Source: Planctomycetales bacterium (GTDB taxonomy: Bacteria; 4484-113). Taken from it: a stretch of 32,857 nucleotides of DNA. This document shows, in pieces, positions 23,491 through 32,044 of this stretch. The stretch spans positions 1 to 32,857 of the forward strand of contig JAUWGS010000020.1 of the NCBI GenBank assembly GCA_030606285.1. The letters run 5' to 3'. The position numbers and the translations under genes are program-made. Positions within the stretch are counted from its first letter, which is position 1, and each line of letters begins with the position of its first letter. Below the pieces are notes generated by a model that was not told where the DNA came from, ran no database searches, and was given only the letters and a program-made list of their open reading frames with translations.

Positions 23491-26039
23491 CGGTCCTTGC
23501 CGAACAGGCCAAGCTGCATTATACGACGACTCTTCTGCAGCGATTCTTGTTTCAAATCCTCAAGCTGCGCCAGCACCACGCGCGCCCGTTCGATGACTTC
23601 GGGCGGCAGTCCGGCCATCCGCGCGACTTCCACGCCGTAGGATTCGTCAACGAATCCCGGCACGACCTTGTACAAAAACACCAGCTCTTCGCCCGCCGAA
23701 CGCACCTCGACTTTTAAGTTGCGCACGCGCACCAAAAGCTCCGCCAGCTCAGTAAGCTCGAAGTAATGCGTGGCGAACAGCGTCTTCGGATGCGCCCGCT
23801 TGCCCTCGTGCAGAAATTCCACGACCGCCCGCGCGATGCTTATGCCGTCGTAGGTGCTGGTGCCGCGCCCGATTTCGTCGAGTATCACCAGCGACCGGTC
23901 CGTCGCCGAATTTAGAATCTCCGCCGTCTCCACCATCTCCACCATAAACGTGGACTTGCCGAGCACCAGCGCGTCGGTAGTCCCGATGCGGGTGAAGATG
24001 CGGTCGACGACTCCGATGCGCGCGCTCTGCGCCGGGACGAAACTCCCCATCTGCGCGAGTATCACCACGAGCGCAACCATCCGCATATACGTGGACTTGC
24101 CGCCCATATTGGGGCCGGTGATGAGGTTTATCTGCACCGCGCCGTTGTCCAGAAACGCGTCGTTGGCGACGAACCGCTGGCGGCCCACCATCCGCTGCAC
24201 CAGCGGATGCACTCCGCCTTTGATCTCCAGCATCTGCGACGAATCCACCGACGGTCGCGCCCATTCTTCGCGCCGCGCGGTCTCCGCCAGCGCAAGCACG
24301 TAGTCGATTTCGGCGATTACCGTCGCCGCCGTGTGCAGCTCGTCAGCGCGGCTGCGCACAAATGCCACAAGCTCCTCAAACAGCTTTCGCTCCAGCGCTT
24401 CGGCGTCCGCCTGCGCCGAATTCAGCTCGCGCTCCTTTGTCTGCAACTCCTCGGTGACGAAGCGCTCGGCGTTTACCAGCGTCTGCCGCCGGTGGTAGCC
24501 GAACTCGTCGCGCACCAGGTGCAGGTTCGCCTTCGTGACCTCGATGAAGTAGCCGAACGCGTCTGTGTGCTTGACTTTAAGCGACCGGATGCCGGTAAGC
24601 TTCCGCTGCTGCTCTTCAAAACCCGCGAACCAGCTTTCGCCGCTGGTAACGAGATCGCGCAGCCGGTCAAGCTCCGCATTGAAACCGGCCTTAAACACCA
24701 CGCCTCCACCGAGCTGGCGCGGCTCGTCCGCCAGCGCGCTTAAGTGTTTGCAGACCTGCGCGCAGTCGGGAAGCTTCTCGCTGAACCGCGTTAGCAGCGC
24801 ATCGGTTCGCGTCCGCAGCGCGTCCTTTATCTGCGGTATAAGCGCCAGGCTTTCGCGCAGCTTCACCAGGTCCGGCGGATTTGTGCGGTCGAGATTCGCC
24901 CGGTTGGCAATGCGCTCGATGTCGTCGATTGCGTCAAGCGGCTCGGCAAGCGCGCGCGAAGCGGCCTCGTCTGCGGCAAGCTCGGAAACCGCGTCCAGAT
25001 GCGAATTGATAACCGAAGGAGTCGCAAACGGCGCTGTAAGCCGCTCCTTGAGCAGCCTCCGGCCCATTGGCGTGTGCGCCGGGCCCAGTATGCCCAGCAG
25101 CCCGCCAGCGACTTCACGCGGTCCCGCGCCCTCCTGCAACCGTTCAAGCTCTAAATGCCGCACCGCGTGCCCGTCGAGCTGCAATTTTTCATCGAGCGCA
25201 AACGGCTGCACGAAAAGCTTCGGCTCCTCGACTTTGAAAACATCTTTGAGATACTGCACGAGGTAAAACAGCGCTATCTGCACCGCCGGTGTCTTCGCAA
25301 GCCCGAAGCTCTCCAGATGCTCGGTTCCGAAAAACTTCTTGGCAAAAAACTCCGCGTCCTGCGCTGATACTTCTTTGGCAAAGCTGTGCACCACGGCCAT
25401 CGGATGCAGCTTCTTGAAGTCGGCGATTTCGCCGCGCCGCGCCAGCGCCTCGTCCAGCAGAATTTCCTGGGGGCAGATGCGCTCTATTTCCGCGACGGCG
25501 CGCGCCATTGCGCGCTTGCCGTCAAGTTCGGTGAACGCCACGCGCCCGCCTGACGATTCCAGCAGGCAGAATCCCAGCTTTCCCCGGTGCTCGGCGAGCG
25601 TTAGCAGGAAAACGCCGCTGTCGTCGCTCAAAAACTCGTCTTCAACCAGCGTCCCGGCGGTGATAATGCGGGTAACTGCGCGGTGCACTAATCTTTTGCC
25701 CGGCCCCGGCTCCTCCATCTGGTCGCACACCGCGACTTTCTCGCCCGCGTCCACGAGCTTTTTCACGTAGCGCATCATTGCGTGGTGCGGAATGCCGCAC
25801 ATGGGCACACGCACGCCCTTGCCCGCCTGGCGCGATGTCAGCACGACGCCGATAATCTTCGCCGCGCGCTCCGCGTCCGGCCCGAACATCTCGTAGAAGT
25901 CGCCCAGCCGGTAGAGCAGCACCGCGTCCGGGTGCTCCCGCTTAATTGCGAGGTACTGCGAAAACAGCGGCGTCAGCTTCTTTTCCGGCAGCGGGAGGTA
26001 ATCCCCGCCCGCACCGGCTGTGTCCTCGGTTTGCTCCAT
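23487..26039 (-). CDS. mutS: DNA mismatch repair protein MutS
   Basis: MutS recognises mismatches and recruits MutL. The 850-residue length is typical. The N-terminal mismatch-binding domain has GDFYEMF with Phe48 and Glu50, the residues that stack on and contact the mismatch. The ATPase domain has Walker A GPNMGGKSTYMR (about residues 640-651), DEIGRGTSTYDG (about 720) and ATHYFELTEL. No disruption is seen. The gene leads a minus-strand run mutS-yqeK-LCP-nusB-lipoprotein. No mutL is in the window. A TATAAT lies 11 bases before the ATG, so the leader is very short. Confidence 0.98.
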   Translation of the reverse strand: MEQTEDTAGAGGDYLPLPEKKLTPLFSQYLAIKREHPDAVLLYRLGDFYEMFGPDAERAAKIIGVVLTSRQAGKGVRVPMCGIPHHAMMRYVKKLVDAGEKVAVCDQMEEPGPGKRLVHRAVTRIITAGTLVEDEFLSDDSGVFLLTLAEHRGKLGFCLLESSGGRVAFTELDGKRAMARAVAEIERICPQEILLDEALARRGEIADFKKLHPMAVVHSFAKEVSAQDAEFFAKKFFGTEHLESFGLAKTPAVQIALFYLVQYLKDVFKVEEPKLFVQPFALDEKLQLDGHAVRHLELERLQEGAGPREVAGGLLGILGPAHTPMGRRLLKERLTAPFATPSVINSHLDAVSELAADEAASRALAEPLDAIDDIERIANRANLDRTNPPDLVKLRESLALIPQIKDALRTRTDALLTRFSEKLPDCAQVCKHLSALADEPRQLGGGVVFKAGFNAELDRLRDLVTSGESWFAGFEEQQRKLTGIRSLKVKHTDAFGYFIEVTKANLHLVRDEFGYHRRQTLVNAERFVTEELQTKERELNSAQADAEALERKLFEELVAFVRSRADELHTAATVIAEIDYVLALAETARREEWARPSVDSSQMLEIKGGVHPLVQRMVGRQRFVANDAFLDNGAVQINLITGPNMGGKSTYMRMVALVVILAQMGSFVPAQSARIGVVDRIFTRIGTTDALVLGKSTFMVEMVETAEILNSATDRSLVILDEIGRGTSTYDGISIARAVVEFLHEGKRAHPKTLFATHYFELTELAELLVRVRNLKVEVRSAGEELVFLYKVVPGFVDESYGVEVARMAGLPPEVIERARVVLAQLEDLKQESLQKSRRIMQLGLFGKDR

Positions 26040-26050
26040 CGCGTCCGGCT

Positions 26051-26056
26051 ATTATA
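26051..26056 (-). promoter_or_regulatory. -10 box of mutS
   Basis: The minus strand reads GGCTATAAT, ending 11 bases before the mutS ATG at 26039. A start near 26044 leaves a leader of about five bases with no ribosome site. Confidence 0.45.
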
Positions 26057-26218
26057 GCCGCCCGCGCCGCGTTGGTGCTCAGGAGGTGGACGAACTGCTT
26101 TTCCGTGGGCTGGCTGTTTCTTTTGGATCGCGCAAGCGGCATAACACCCAAAATTCGGAAGGTCTATCTATTCACTTGATGCTTTTGTGAACCAGTGATA
26201 CACTTGCAGCATCTTGCT

Positions 26219-26239
26219 GGGGGAACTTGGAAGTTCCCC
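26219..26239 (+). promoter_or_regulatory. Leader hairpin upstream of small lipoprotein gene
   Basis: GGGGAACTT and AAGTTCCCC form a perfect 9-bp stem with a GG loop, nine bases before the GGGAGGT ribosome site of the gene at 26262. No T run follows, so it is not a terminator; it could affect translation or mRNA stability. Confidence 0.4.
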
Positions 26240-26261
26240 GGGCAAAAGGGAGGTACATGAT

Positions 26262-26828
26262 ATGGAGGTTAGGGGACTCTTTCGCGGGACTACCGTTACG
26301 GTATTTCTTCTCCTCTTCTCGCTCATCGCTTTCGCTTGTGGCGGGGGAGGCGGAGGACTCACTCCGACACCACTTGACGGGGACGGGGATGACTATCCGC
26401 AACATTACAGTACCGGTCTTGACGGTGACTGGTACGTCAACGCGTCGAACGTCCAGTTTGTGGACCCGCAGGGCGTGTGGAACGCTGCTAACCGCGCCGA
26501 ATTCAGAGAGGACATCGAAGAAACCATGCTCCTTGAAATTCGCAACGGCAGAGAAGTTGTGGGTGACTTGCCATTTGGCATACACCTTAGCGAGAACCGG
26601 CTGAGCAGGTTATCCGACACGCAATACCAGCTGGTTCAGCGCGGCAGTGGAACTGTTACTGAGGGAGGAGCAACTGTCACGGTGAACGTGGAAGTCATCT
26701 ATTCGGGCTCCGTCAACACGTCTCGCACCCTTTGGACAGCATCGGGCATCTGGAGGTACACAGCCTCCGGACCAGGAGGCACAGTAGCTGCCAGCATAAC
26801 GTTCGACTTCATCGCCACGAAGGATTGA
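26262..26828 (+). CDS. Small lipoprotein of unknown function
   Basis: The ATG at 26262 has GGGAGGT eight bases upstream; earlier in-frame starts are not supported. The 188-residue product has a lipoprotein signal ending FAC (Cys26) followed by a six-glycine run and a Thr/Pro linker. The remaining 150 residues are beta-rich with repeated tyrosine/tryptophan strands (YSTGLDGDWYVN, TASGIWRYTASGPGG, VAASITFDFIA), consistent with a compact beta-sandwich or lipocalin-like barrel, but no family is recognised. The gene stands alone, divergent from mutS, and is followed by a decayed stretch. Confidence 0.82.
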   Translation: MEVRGLFRGTTVTVFLLLFSLIAFACGGGGGGLTPTPLDGDGDDYPQHYSTGLDGDWYVNASNVQFVDPQGVWNAANRAEFREDIEETMLLEIRNGREVVGDLPFGIHLSENRLSRLSDTQYQLVQRGSGTVTEGGATVTVNVEVIYSGSVNTSRTLWTASGIWRYTASGPGGTVAASITFDFIATKD

Positions 26829-26970
26829 GCGCTCAGATGCTGGAGCAACTTTGTGTTCCCGACGAACGCGGTCTCGCAGCGTGACAGCTTGACCATGGTG
26901 TTCCCGCCTGGCGCTGCGTGAGGCGGTAGATGTACTCGATACAACTTGGGTGGGAAGTGAGGACAACTAG

Positions 26971-27072
26971 CTCCGCGCTATCAACCCCGATGGCATACCG
27001 GACGGTATCATCGTCCTCTATGAGCTCAAGGACGGCAAGGTGGTCAAGGTCACGTGGGCGGACGACCTATGA
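26971..27072 (+). pseudogene. Possible C-terminal gene relic
   Basis: The stretch 26829-27155 has no intact gene. From 26971 a frame reads LRAINPDGIPDGIIVLYELK then DGKVVKVTWADDL and stop, which looks like the tail of a real protein, but it is closed upstream by TAG at 26968. Immediately after the preceding lipoprotein stop, the same frame stays open to 26923 (NFVFPTNAVSQRDS...). Both look like decayed coding DNA. Confidence 0.3.
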
Positions 27073-27115
27073 GATAGCTCTGCTGCTCGTAGATGCGCTT
27101 GTAGCGCTTCCCCAA

Positions 27116-27124
27116 TGGTATAAT
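27116..27124 (+). promoter_or_regulatory. Extended -10 promoter of lipoprotein gene 27156
   Basis: TGGTATAAT lies 31 bases before the ATG at 27156. The leader contains the ribosome site GGAGG (27144-27148). Confidence 0.55.
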
Positions 27125-27155
27125 CCCTGCCCTGATATCTACTGGAGGTTATCGT

Positions 27156-27677
27156 ATGCGATTTGGCATAGGAATTTTGCTGCTTACGCTGCTCGTGCTG
27201 GCCGCCGGCTGCCAGCAGGCAGCGCAGAAGGCCGCCGAAGGCATGGCCGAGCGGGCGATTGAAGCCCAGTCCGACGGCAAGGTCTCAGCCGATATAAGCG
27301 GCGACACGATGAAGATCACCGACGCCGAAACCGGCGAAGAGACCATCGTCAAGACCGGCAAGGGCGGCCAGAGCATGCCCGAGGGCTGGCCCGCAAAGCT
27401 GCCCAAGTACCCCAACAGCACCGTCCTCAGTTCGATGAGCTCGGAGACTCCGGAGGGCAAGGCCTACCATGTCGCGCTCCATTCGTCCGCCACGTCCCGG
27501 GACGTCGCCGACTTCTACGTCGGGAAGGCCGAGGCTGCGGGCTACAAGAAGCAGGCTGAGATGGAGACACCCGAGGGCATCACGCTCGCCTTCGAGTCCG
27601 CGACAAATACCTTTATGGTGACTGTCGTCACCTCCGACGGCGGCTGCGACGCGTCCCTGCAGCTAATGCCCAAGTAA
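27156..27677 (+). CDS. Small lipoprotein of unknown function
   Basis: The ATG at 27156 has GGAGG seven bases upstream. The 173-residue product has a lipoprotein signal ending LAAGC (Cys19), then a helical Ala-rich stretch (QQAAQKAAEGMAERAIEAQS), a short beta segment (ADISGDTMKITDAETGEE) and a C-terminal domain (PEGWPAKLPKYPNSTVLSSM, later SRDVADFYVGKAEAAGYKKQ). The latter has the helix-plus-sheet layout common in small secreted lipoproteins that carry a 'YPNA..' segment. The specific function is unknown. It has its own promoter and is convergent with metK, 39 bases away. Confidence 0.85.
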   Translation: MRFGIGILLLTLLVLAAGCQQAAQKAAEGMAERAIEAQSDGKVSADISGDTMKITDAETGEETIVKTGKGGQSMPEGWPAKLPKYPNSTVLSSMSSETPEGKAYHVALHSSATSRDVADFYVGKAEAAGYKKQAEMETPEGITLAFESATNTFMVTVVTSDGGCDASLQLMPK

Positions 27678-27716
27678 GCCGGACAGCCTGCGTTCTCGCC
27701 CGCGCGAAAATCCGCG

Positions 27717-28934
27717 CTACTTCAGCGCCTGCTTGATGGCGTCAACCTTGTCCAGCCGCTCCCACGGAAGCTCCAGGTCCCAGCGCCCGAAGTGCCCGTA
27801 GGCCGAAACCTGCCGGTAGATGGGCGCGATAAGGTCTAGGTTTTTGATTATCGCCGCGGGCCTAAAGTCAAACACGTCGCGCGACCGCAATAGCTCTTCA
27901 ATGCGCTCCACCGGAACGGTTTCCGTGCCGAACGCGCAGGCGTTTATGCTCACCGGATGCGCGCAGCCAATGGCGTATGCCACCTGGATTTCTAATTTTT
28001 CCGCCACGCCCGCCGCAACGAGGTTCTTCGCCGCATACCGCGCGTAATAGCTTCCGCTGCGGTCAACCTTGCTCGGGTCCTTGCCCGAAAACGACCCCCC
28101 GCCGTGGCGCGAATACCCGCCGTAAGTGTCAACGATTATCTTGCGGCCCGTAAGCCCCGAATCGGCGAGCGGTCCGCCCTTGACGAACTTCCCGCTGGGA
28201 TTCACCAGCACGCGCTCGGGCGCCACCTTGCCTTCGGGGAACCATTTTTCGGGCACGATGGGCGCGACCACCGCGTCTATTAGCTCGCGCTCAATCTTCT
28301 CCGGGTCAATATCCGGCATGTGCTCCGCGGCCAGGATGAGCTGTTCCACCGCCACCGGCGCGCCGTTTTCGTAGCGCAGCGTCACCTGCGTCTTGCCGTC
28401 CGGCCCGATGTAGTCGATGGCGCCGTTCTTGCGCACCTCGGCGAGCTGTTTGGCCAGCCGGTGCGCGAAGAATATGGGCAGCGGCATGAACGTGCCCTCG
28501 GCGAGCGCCTCGCTTTCGCGGCAGGCGAACCCGAACATCATCCCTTGGTCGCCCGCGCCCTGGCGGTCGAACTCGTCAACGGCTGTGCCCGTGCGCTCCT
28601 CCTCCGACACCCCGACGCCGCCCGCGATGTCGCTTGACTGCTCGTCGATGGACACCAGCACGCCACACGTCGCGCCGTCGAAGCCGAACGCCGGCGAATG
28701 GTAGCCGATCTCCTGCAGCGTGCGCCGCGCAATGCCGTTCATGTCCGAGTAGCAGTCGCACGTAACCTCGCCGATGATCATCACCAGCCCCGTGGTGCAC
28801 ATCACCTCGACTGCGACGTGCGCGCGCGTGTCCTTAGCCAAAATGTCGTCGAGGATGGCGTCCGCGATGGAGTCGCAGACCTTGTCCGGATGCCCCTCGG
28901 TCACCGATTCACTGGTAAATACCGTCGTCGCCAA
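27717..28934 (-). CDS. metK: S-adenosylmethionine synthetase
   Basis: MetK makes S-adenosylmethionine from ATP and methionine in the cytoplasm. The 405-residue length is normal. Signatures are [26 protein letters not shown] (the hexapeptide loop) and [16 protein letters not shown]. The start codon is TTG at 28934 with GGGGAG five bases upstream; no ATG lies nearby in frame. The promoter TGGTAGAAT overlaps the end of the HD gene. A second copy of the first 20 codons and part of the upstream region is found at 32566-32626, suggesting the operon upstream was inserted at this gene's start. Confidence 0.98.
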   Translation of the reverse strand: MATTVFTSESVTEGHPDKVCDSIADAILDDILAKDTRAHVAVEVMCTTGLVMIIGEVTCDCYSDMNGIARRTLQEIGYHSPAFGFDGATCGVLVSIDEQSSDIAGGVGVSEEERTGTAVDEFDRQGAGDQGMMFGFACRESEALAEGTFMPLPIFFAHRLAKQLAEVRKNGAIDYIGPDGKTQVTLRYENGAPVAVEQLILAAEHMPDIDPEKIERELIDAVVAPIVPEKWFPEGKVAPERVLVNPSGKFVKGGPLADSGLTGRKIIVDTYGGYSRHGGGSFSGKDPSKVDRSGSYYARYAAKNLVAAGVAEKLEIQVAYAIGCAHPVSINACAFGTETVPVERIEELLRSRDVFDFRPAAIIKNLDLIAPIYRQVSAYGHFGRWDLELPWERLDKVDAIKQALK

Positions 28935-28936
28935 TT
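28876..28936 (-). repeat. Direct repeat copy 1: metK 5' end
   Basis: These 61 bases match 32566-32626 with a single mismatch, in the same orientation, 3690 bp apart. Beyond 28936 weaker similarity continues through the promoter; before 28876 it stops abruptly. This is a candidate attachment or recombination site. Confidence 0.8.
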
Positions 28937-28962
28937 TGACTCCCCGCGTGTGTGCTGGAACC

Positions 28963-29520
28963 CTATTCTACCACCACCTCTCGCAGCAGGCGCACCAGCG
29001 CCTCCTCCTCGTAAGCAATGTGCCGGACAATCTCCTGCGCCCGTGGGGAAAGCCGCCTATAGCCCCAGCGAGATCGCCGCTTCGCTTCCTCCCAACCCTC
29101 CCGCCGGTAATAGAGCGGCAAGTTGACATCGAAGTAGGAGATGCCGTCCGCGTCCTTGATCAGGTCAGAGCGGAGATCGCCGCCGACCTCATGAACCTCC
29201 ACCAGGCGGCAAGCCTCGTCCACGATGTGCCGTTCCACGCCACAGGCGGTTAGAATCGGGCGCAGTATTTCCGCCCCGTTGTGGGCGTGGGCGGCCTTGA
29301 AGGCGTCGTAATCGTCGAAGTCTGCACGTTTTACTTTGACCTCATTGATGGCTCGGTCAATGTCGTGGGCCAGCGCCGCCAGTTGCAGGGCATCGTCCGC
29401 ATCCGGTGCCAGGCGCAGCAGCCACTCCAGGGTGTTGTCGGCGTGACGCGAATCCTCCGGCACCCGTGATCCCGAAATGACCAGCCGGATTCTCTGTTTG
29501 GCACGATCGATGCTATCCAT
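28963..29520 (-). CDS. HD-domain phosphohydrolase in the inositol operon
   Basis: The ATG at 29520 lies 8 bases inside the upstream gene's end and has AAGG upstream; it gives 185 residues. HD-superfamily metal residues are visible: His26 ([10 protein letters not shown]), His52-Asp53 ([11 protein letters not shown]), His78/His80 ([12 protein letters not shown]), His110 ([10 protein letters not shown]) and Asp123 ([10 protein letters not shown]). Such enzymes hydrolyse phosphomonoesters or phosphoanhydrides. Because it is the last gene after MIPS and the cytidylyltransferase/transferase fusion, it is a candidate for the phosphatase that finishes di-myo-inositol-phosphate or a related inositol product. 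That role is inferred from position only. The metK promoter lies over its last codons. Confidence 0.85.
   Translation of the reverse strand: MDSIDRAKQRIRLVISGSRVPEDSRHADNTLEWLLRLAPDADDALQLAALAHDIDRAINEVKVKRADFDDYDAFKAAHAHNGAEILRPILTACGVERHIVDEACRLVEVHEVGGDLRSDLIKDADGISYFDVNLPLYYRREGWEEAKRRSRWGYRRLSPRAQEIVRHIAYEEEALVRLLREVVVE
28965..28973 (-). promoter_or_regulatory. Extended -10 promoter of metK
   Basis: The minus strand reads TGGTAGAAT, 30 bases before the TTG start at 28934, overlapping the HD gene's stop codon. The displaced metK fragment has a matching TGCTAGAAT at 32654-32662. Confidence 0.5.
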
Positions 29521-30835
29521 CGCGTGCAACCTTGATGCGGCGCAGGACCTCCAGATTCATCGCCACGGCAATTACGACCAGCATCGGCAGTACCAGATTG
29601 GCTGCCGCACCCAGGAAGATGAGAAACACCCTCACATCCCGCCCCATGCGTAATCCGGCCCTGCCCCCGGCATTGATCCGCTCGCGCATCAGGTTGTCGT
29701 ACTTGTCCGCGGTGTAACTCAGCATAAACGAGCCGATTATGGCCATGAAACCGATGAAGATTACTAAGCCGCTCACCTCCGCCGCCAGCAGGTGCCAGGT
29801 CAAACCGAACAGCAGAAAGGCGTCGGCATAGCGGTCCAGCACTGCATCGAACCAGCCGCCGAAGTCGCTGCTTTGGTACTTGAGCCTGGCCACTTCGCCG
29901 TCGCAACCGTCAATGATGGATGCGAACTGTGCCAGAACACCGCCAGCGAGCAGGGCGGGATACCCGCCCAGCGCAAACAGTCCGGCGGCCAGCAGGGAAC
30001 ACAGAAACGAGAATAGAGAAATCTGATTGGGCGTAATGTTGAGTTTCACCAAATGGCGGGAAAACAGCAAGGAGACGGGGCGGTTTAGGTAGCGTGATAC
30101 CGGCCCGTCGTTAGACTTGTCGCGGAGCCGATTCAGCAGAGCCTTCTCCGCCTTTCTGAAGGCTATAGGATCGTCCACATCGATCCAGAAATCGCTTGTA
30201 AGGATCGCCTTGGCACGTCCCTCGTTGGCCAGGACTCGCACAGCCCCGGACAGCGTAGTGTCACCGTCTTTATCTCTGCATTGCTCCAGGGCCCCAAATA
30301 TGGCGGGGGAGCACAGGAAAATACCGGTGTCGAAGCCGTTGAAGTCGGCCAGTCCTTTGCCGATATCGCGGACCTTCCCGTCTTCCACCCTGACGCGGGT
30401 GACATCCTCCAGGTCGACGAGGGGATTGCGGGTGTCGTCGTCAACCCCGAGCGCGATCTCCCCATCATCCAGGGCATAAACTGTCAATGCGCGGGCCAGG
30501 TGCGGATCGAAGAGGTGATCCGCCATGAGCAGCAAAAAGGATTCGTGCAGAACCTCCCGCGCCTTGAGTACCGAAAGACCGTTTCCTTTCTCCCAATCGT
30601 CATTAACAAGTGGAGTGATCCGAATCGCAAGGCGCTCTGCTAGCCGCTTCAGGAAACCGCGTACCCGCTCGCCCTGGTAGCCGGTAACGATATAGAATTC
30701 CTCCGCGCCGGCTTCCATTGCGGTGCGAATGACGCGTTCAAGCAGGGGAACGCCCAGGATGGGGATGAGAGGCTTGCTGTCACCCCTCTGCTGTAGTCGG
30801 CTTCCCTTGCCCGCTGCGAGGATCAGGCACTTCAT
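29513..30835 (-). CDS. Bifunctional CTP:inositol-1-phosphate cytidylyltransferase / CDP-alcohol phosphotransferase
   Basis: The N-terminal half is a nucleotidyltransferase (KCLILAAGKGSRL, SKPLIPILGVPLLERVI) expected to form CDP-inositol. The C-terminal half is a multi-helix CDP-alcohol phosphotransferase with the full motif D-x2-DG-x2-AR-x8-G-x3-D-x3-D (Asp309 to Asp334 from ATG 30835). The same fusion in thermophiles makes di-myo-inositol-phosphate-phosphate from CDP-inositol and inositol-1-phosphate. A lipid acceptor giving inositol lipids is an alternative. ATG 30835 has AAGG eight bases upstream; ATG 30841 is too close to it. The protein has 440 residues and is anchored in the membrane by its second half. 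It overlaps the HD gene and follows MIPS by 10 bases. Confidence 0.92.
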   Translation of the reverse strand: MKCLILAAGKGSRLQQRGDSKPLIPILGVPLLERVIRTAMEAGAEEFYIVTGYQGERVRGFLKRLAERLAIRITPLVNDDWEKGNGLSVLKAREVLHESFLLLMADHLFDPHLARALTVYALDDGEIALGVDDDTRNPLVDLEDVTRVRVEDGKVRDIGKGLADFNGFDTGIFLCSPAIFGALEQCRDKDGDTTLSGAVRVLANEGRAKAILTSDFWIDVDDPIAFRKAEKALLNRLRDKSNDGPVSRYLNRPVSLLFSRHLVKLNITPNQISLFSFLCSLLAAGLFALGGYPALLAGGVLAQFASIIDGCDGEVARLKYQSSDFGGWFDAVLDRYADAFLLFGLTWHLLAAEVSGLVIFIGFMAIIGSFMLSYTADKYDNLMRERINAGGRAGLRMGRDVRVFLIFLGAAANLVLPMLVVIAVAMNLEVLRRIKVARDG

Positions 30836-30845
30836 CGCCATCGCC

Positions 30846-31955
30846 TTAGCTACCGTTGATAAACTGTTCTGTCATCTGGAAGGCTTCATCGTCCGTGAAC
30901 TGGCGAGGTGGATGTTTATAGAAATAGGCCGCTGGCGCTTCCAGTATGCCGCCCTGTCCCCGGTCCAACGCCAGTTTGGCGCATCGGATGCAGTCGATCA
31001 CCACACCACCCGAATTGGGTGAATCCTCTACCGACAAACGCATTTCAAGGTTCATGGGCACATCACCGAACAACTTGCCTTCCATACGGATGAAGCAGAC
31101 CTTGTTGTCGTTTTGCCAGGGCACATAATCGCTGGGACCGACGTGAATGTCGTCATCTGGTATACGGTGGGCGGCTACGGACTGCACAGCCTCGGTCTTG
31201 GACTCCTTCTTGGACATCAGACGGCTGCGGTTTAGCATATTGAGGAAATCCGTGTTGCCGCCCGTATTGAGCTGGTAGGTGCGTTCCAGTTTTACACCGC
31301 GCTTGGCAAACAGATCGGTTAGCGTACGATGGATAATGGTCGCCCCCAACTGGGACTTGATGTCGTCGCCCATAAGGGGAATACCGGCCTTCTCAAAGAG
31401 CTTTGCCCACTTCCCGTCAGGATTGCTGGCAATAAACACCGGGATGTTGTTGACGAATGCCAGCCCGGCCTTCAGTGCGCAGCCGGCATAAAACCGGGTC
31501 GCTTCCTCGGAGCCAACCGGCAGGTAATTCAGGAGAATTTCCGCACCGGATTCTTTGAGTGCTGTAATAGTCTCATCCTCGGTGGGCTCCGGTTCATCAG
31601 CCAGGACAAAGGTGCGCGTTTCATCATAATCCTTCATATGGTCCGAAAATCCGTCCAGAATCCTGCCCATCCGTACGTGGACGCCGGATTTGGGAAGGTC
31701 GGAACAGAAAACCGTCGTGCAGTTGGGGGCGGCAAATATAGCCTCATGCACATCGACGCCGACTTTACGCTTGTCGGTATCGAAGGCCGCGACAACCTCG
31801 ATGTCGCCGGGCTTGTACCCGCCGATTTCCCAGTGCATCAGGCCGATGGCACTTTGCGGGGTCTTTTCCCGGTAGTAATGAATACCCTGTATCAAAGAAC
31901 TGGCGCAGTTTCCAACGCCGACAATGGCAATCTTGATCTTACTCATATCTTTCAT
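30846..31955 (-). CDS. Myo-inositol-1-phosphate synthase (MIPS)
   Basis: The enzyme converts glucose-6-phosphate to L-myo-inositol-1-phosphate with NAD. The 369-residue size (from ATG 31955) is that of short bacterial/archaeal forms. Visible features are the Rossmann start KIAIVGVGNCASSLIQGI, the conserved NYLPVGSEEATRFYA, GDDIKSQLGATIIHR and YQLNTGGNTDFLNM segments, and SPNSGGVVIDCIRCAK near the end. ATG 31955 has GGAG seven bases upstream; an in-frame ATG at 32024 lacks one and has no homology. It is the first gene of the inositol operon. GC is lower than in metK (32 of 60 bases in one sampled line against 36 of 60). Confidence 0.96.
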   Translation of the reverse strand: MKDMSKIKIAIVGVGNCASSLIQGIHYYREKTPQSAIGLMHWEIGGYKPGDIEVVAAFDTDKRKVGVDVHEAIFAAPNCTTVFCSDLPKSGVHVRMGRILDGFSDHMKDYDETRTFVLADEPEPTEDETITALKESGAEILLNYLPVGSEEATRFYAGCALKAGLAFVNNIPVFIASNPDGKWAKLFEKAGIPLMGDDIKSQLGATIIHRTLTDLFAKRGVKLERTYQLNTGGNTDFLNMLNRSRLMSKKESKTEAVQSVAAHRIPDDDIHVGPSDYVPWQNDNKVCFIRMEGKLFGDVPMNLEMRLSVEDSPNSGGVVIDCIRCAKLALDRGQGGILEAPAAYFYKHPPRQFTDDEAFQMTEQFINGS

Positions 31956-32044
31956 TGTTTTCTCCGCGTTCTTTCGATGAATGCGCTCTTCTCGGGAAAA
32001 GCGATTCGTTTCGTTCGTTGCCATTCGGAATAAGGCTGGCAGCT

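Noticed and set aside
20564-26039. Treating the mutS to lipoprotein run as one novel functional system
   Set aside because: mutS, yqeK, LCP and nusB are housekeeping genes that are often clustered in bacteria; the overlaps are compact but not unusual.
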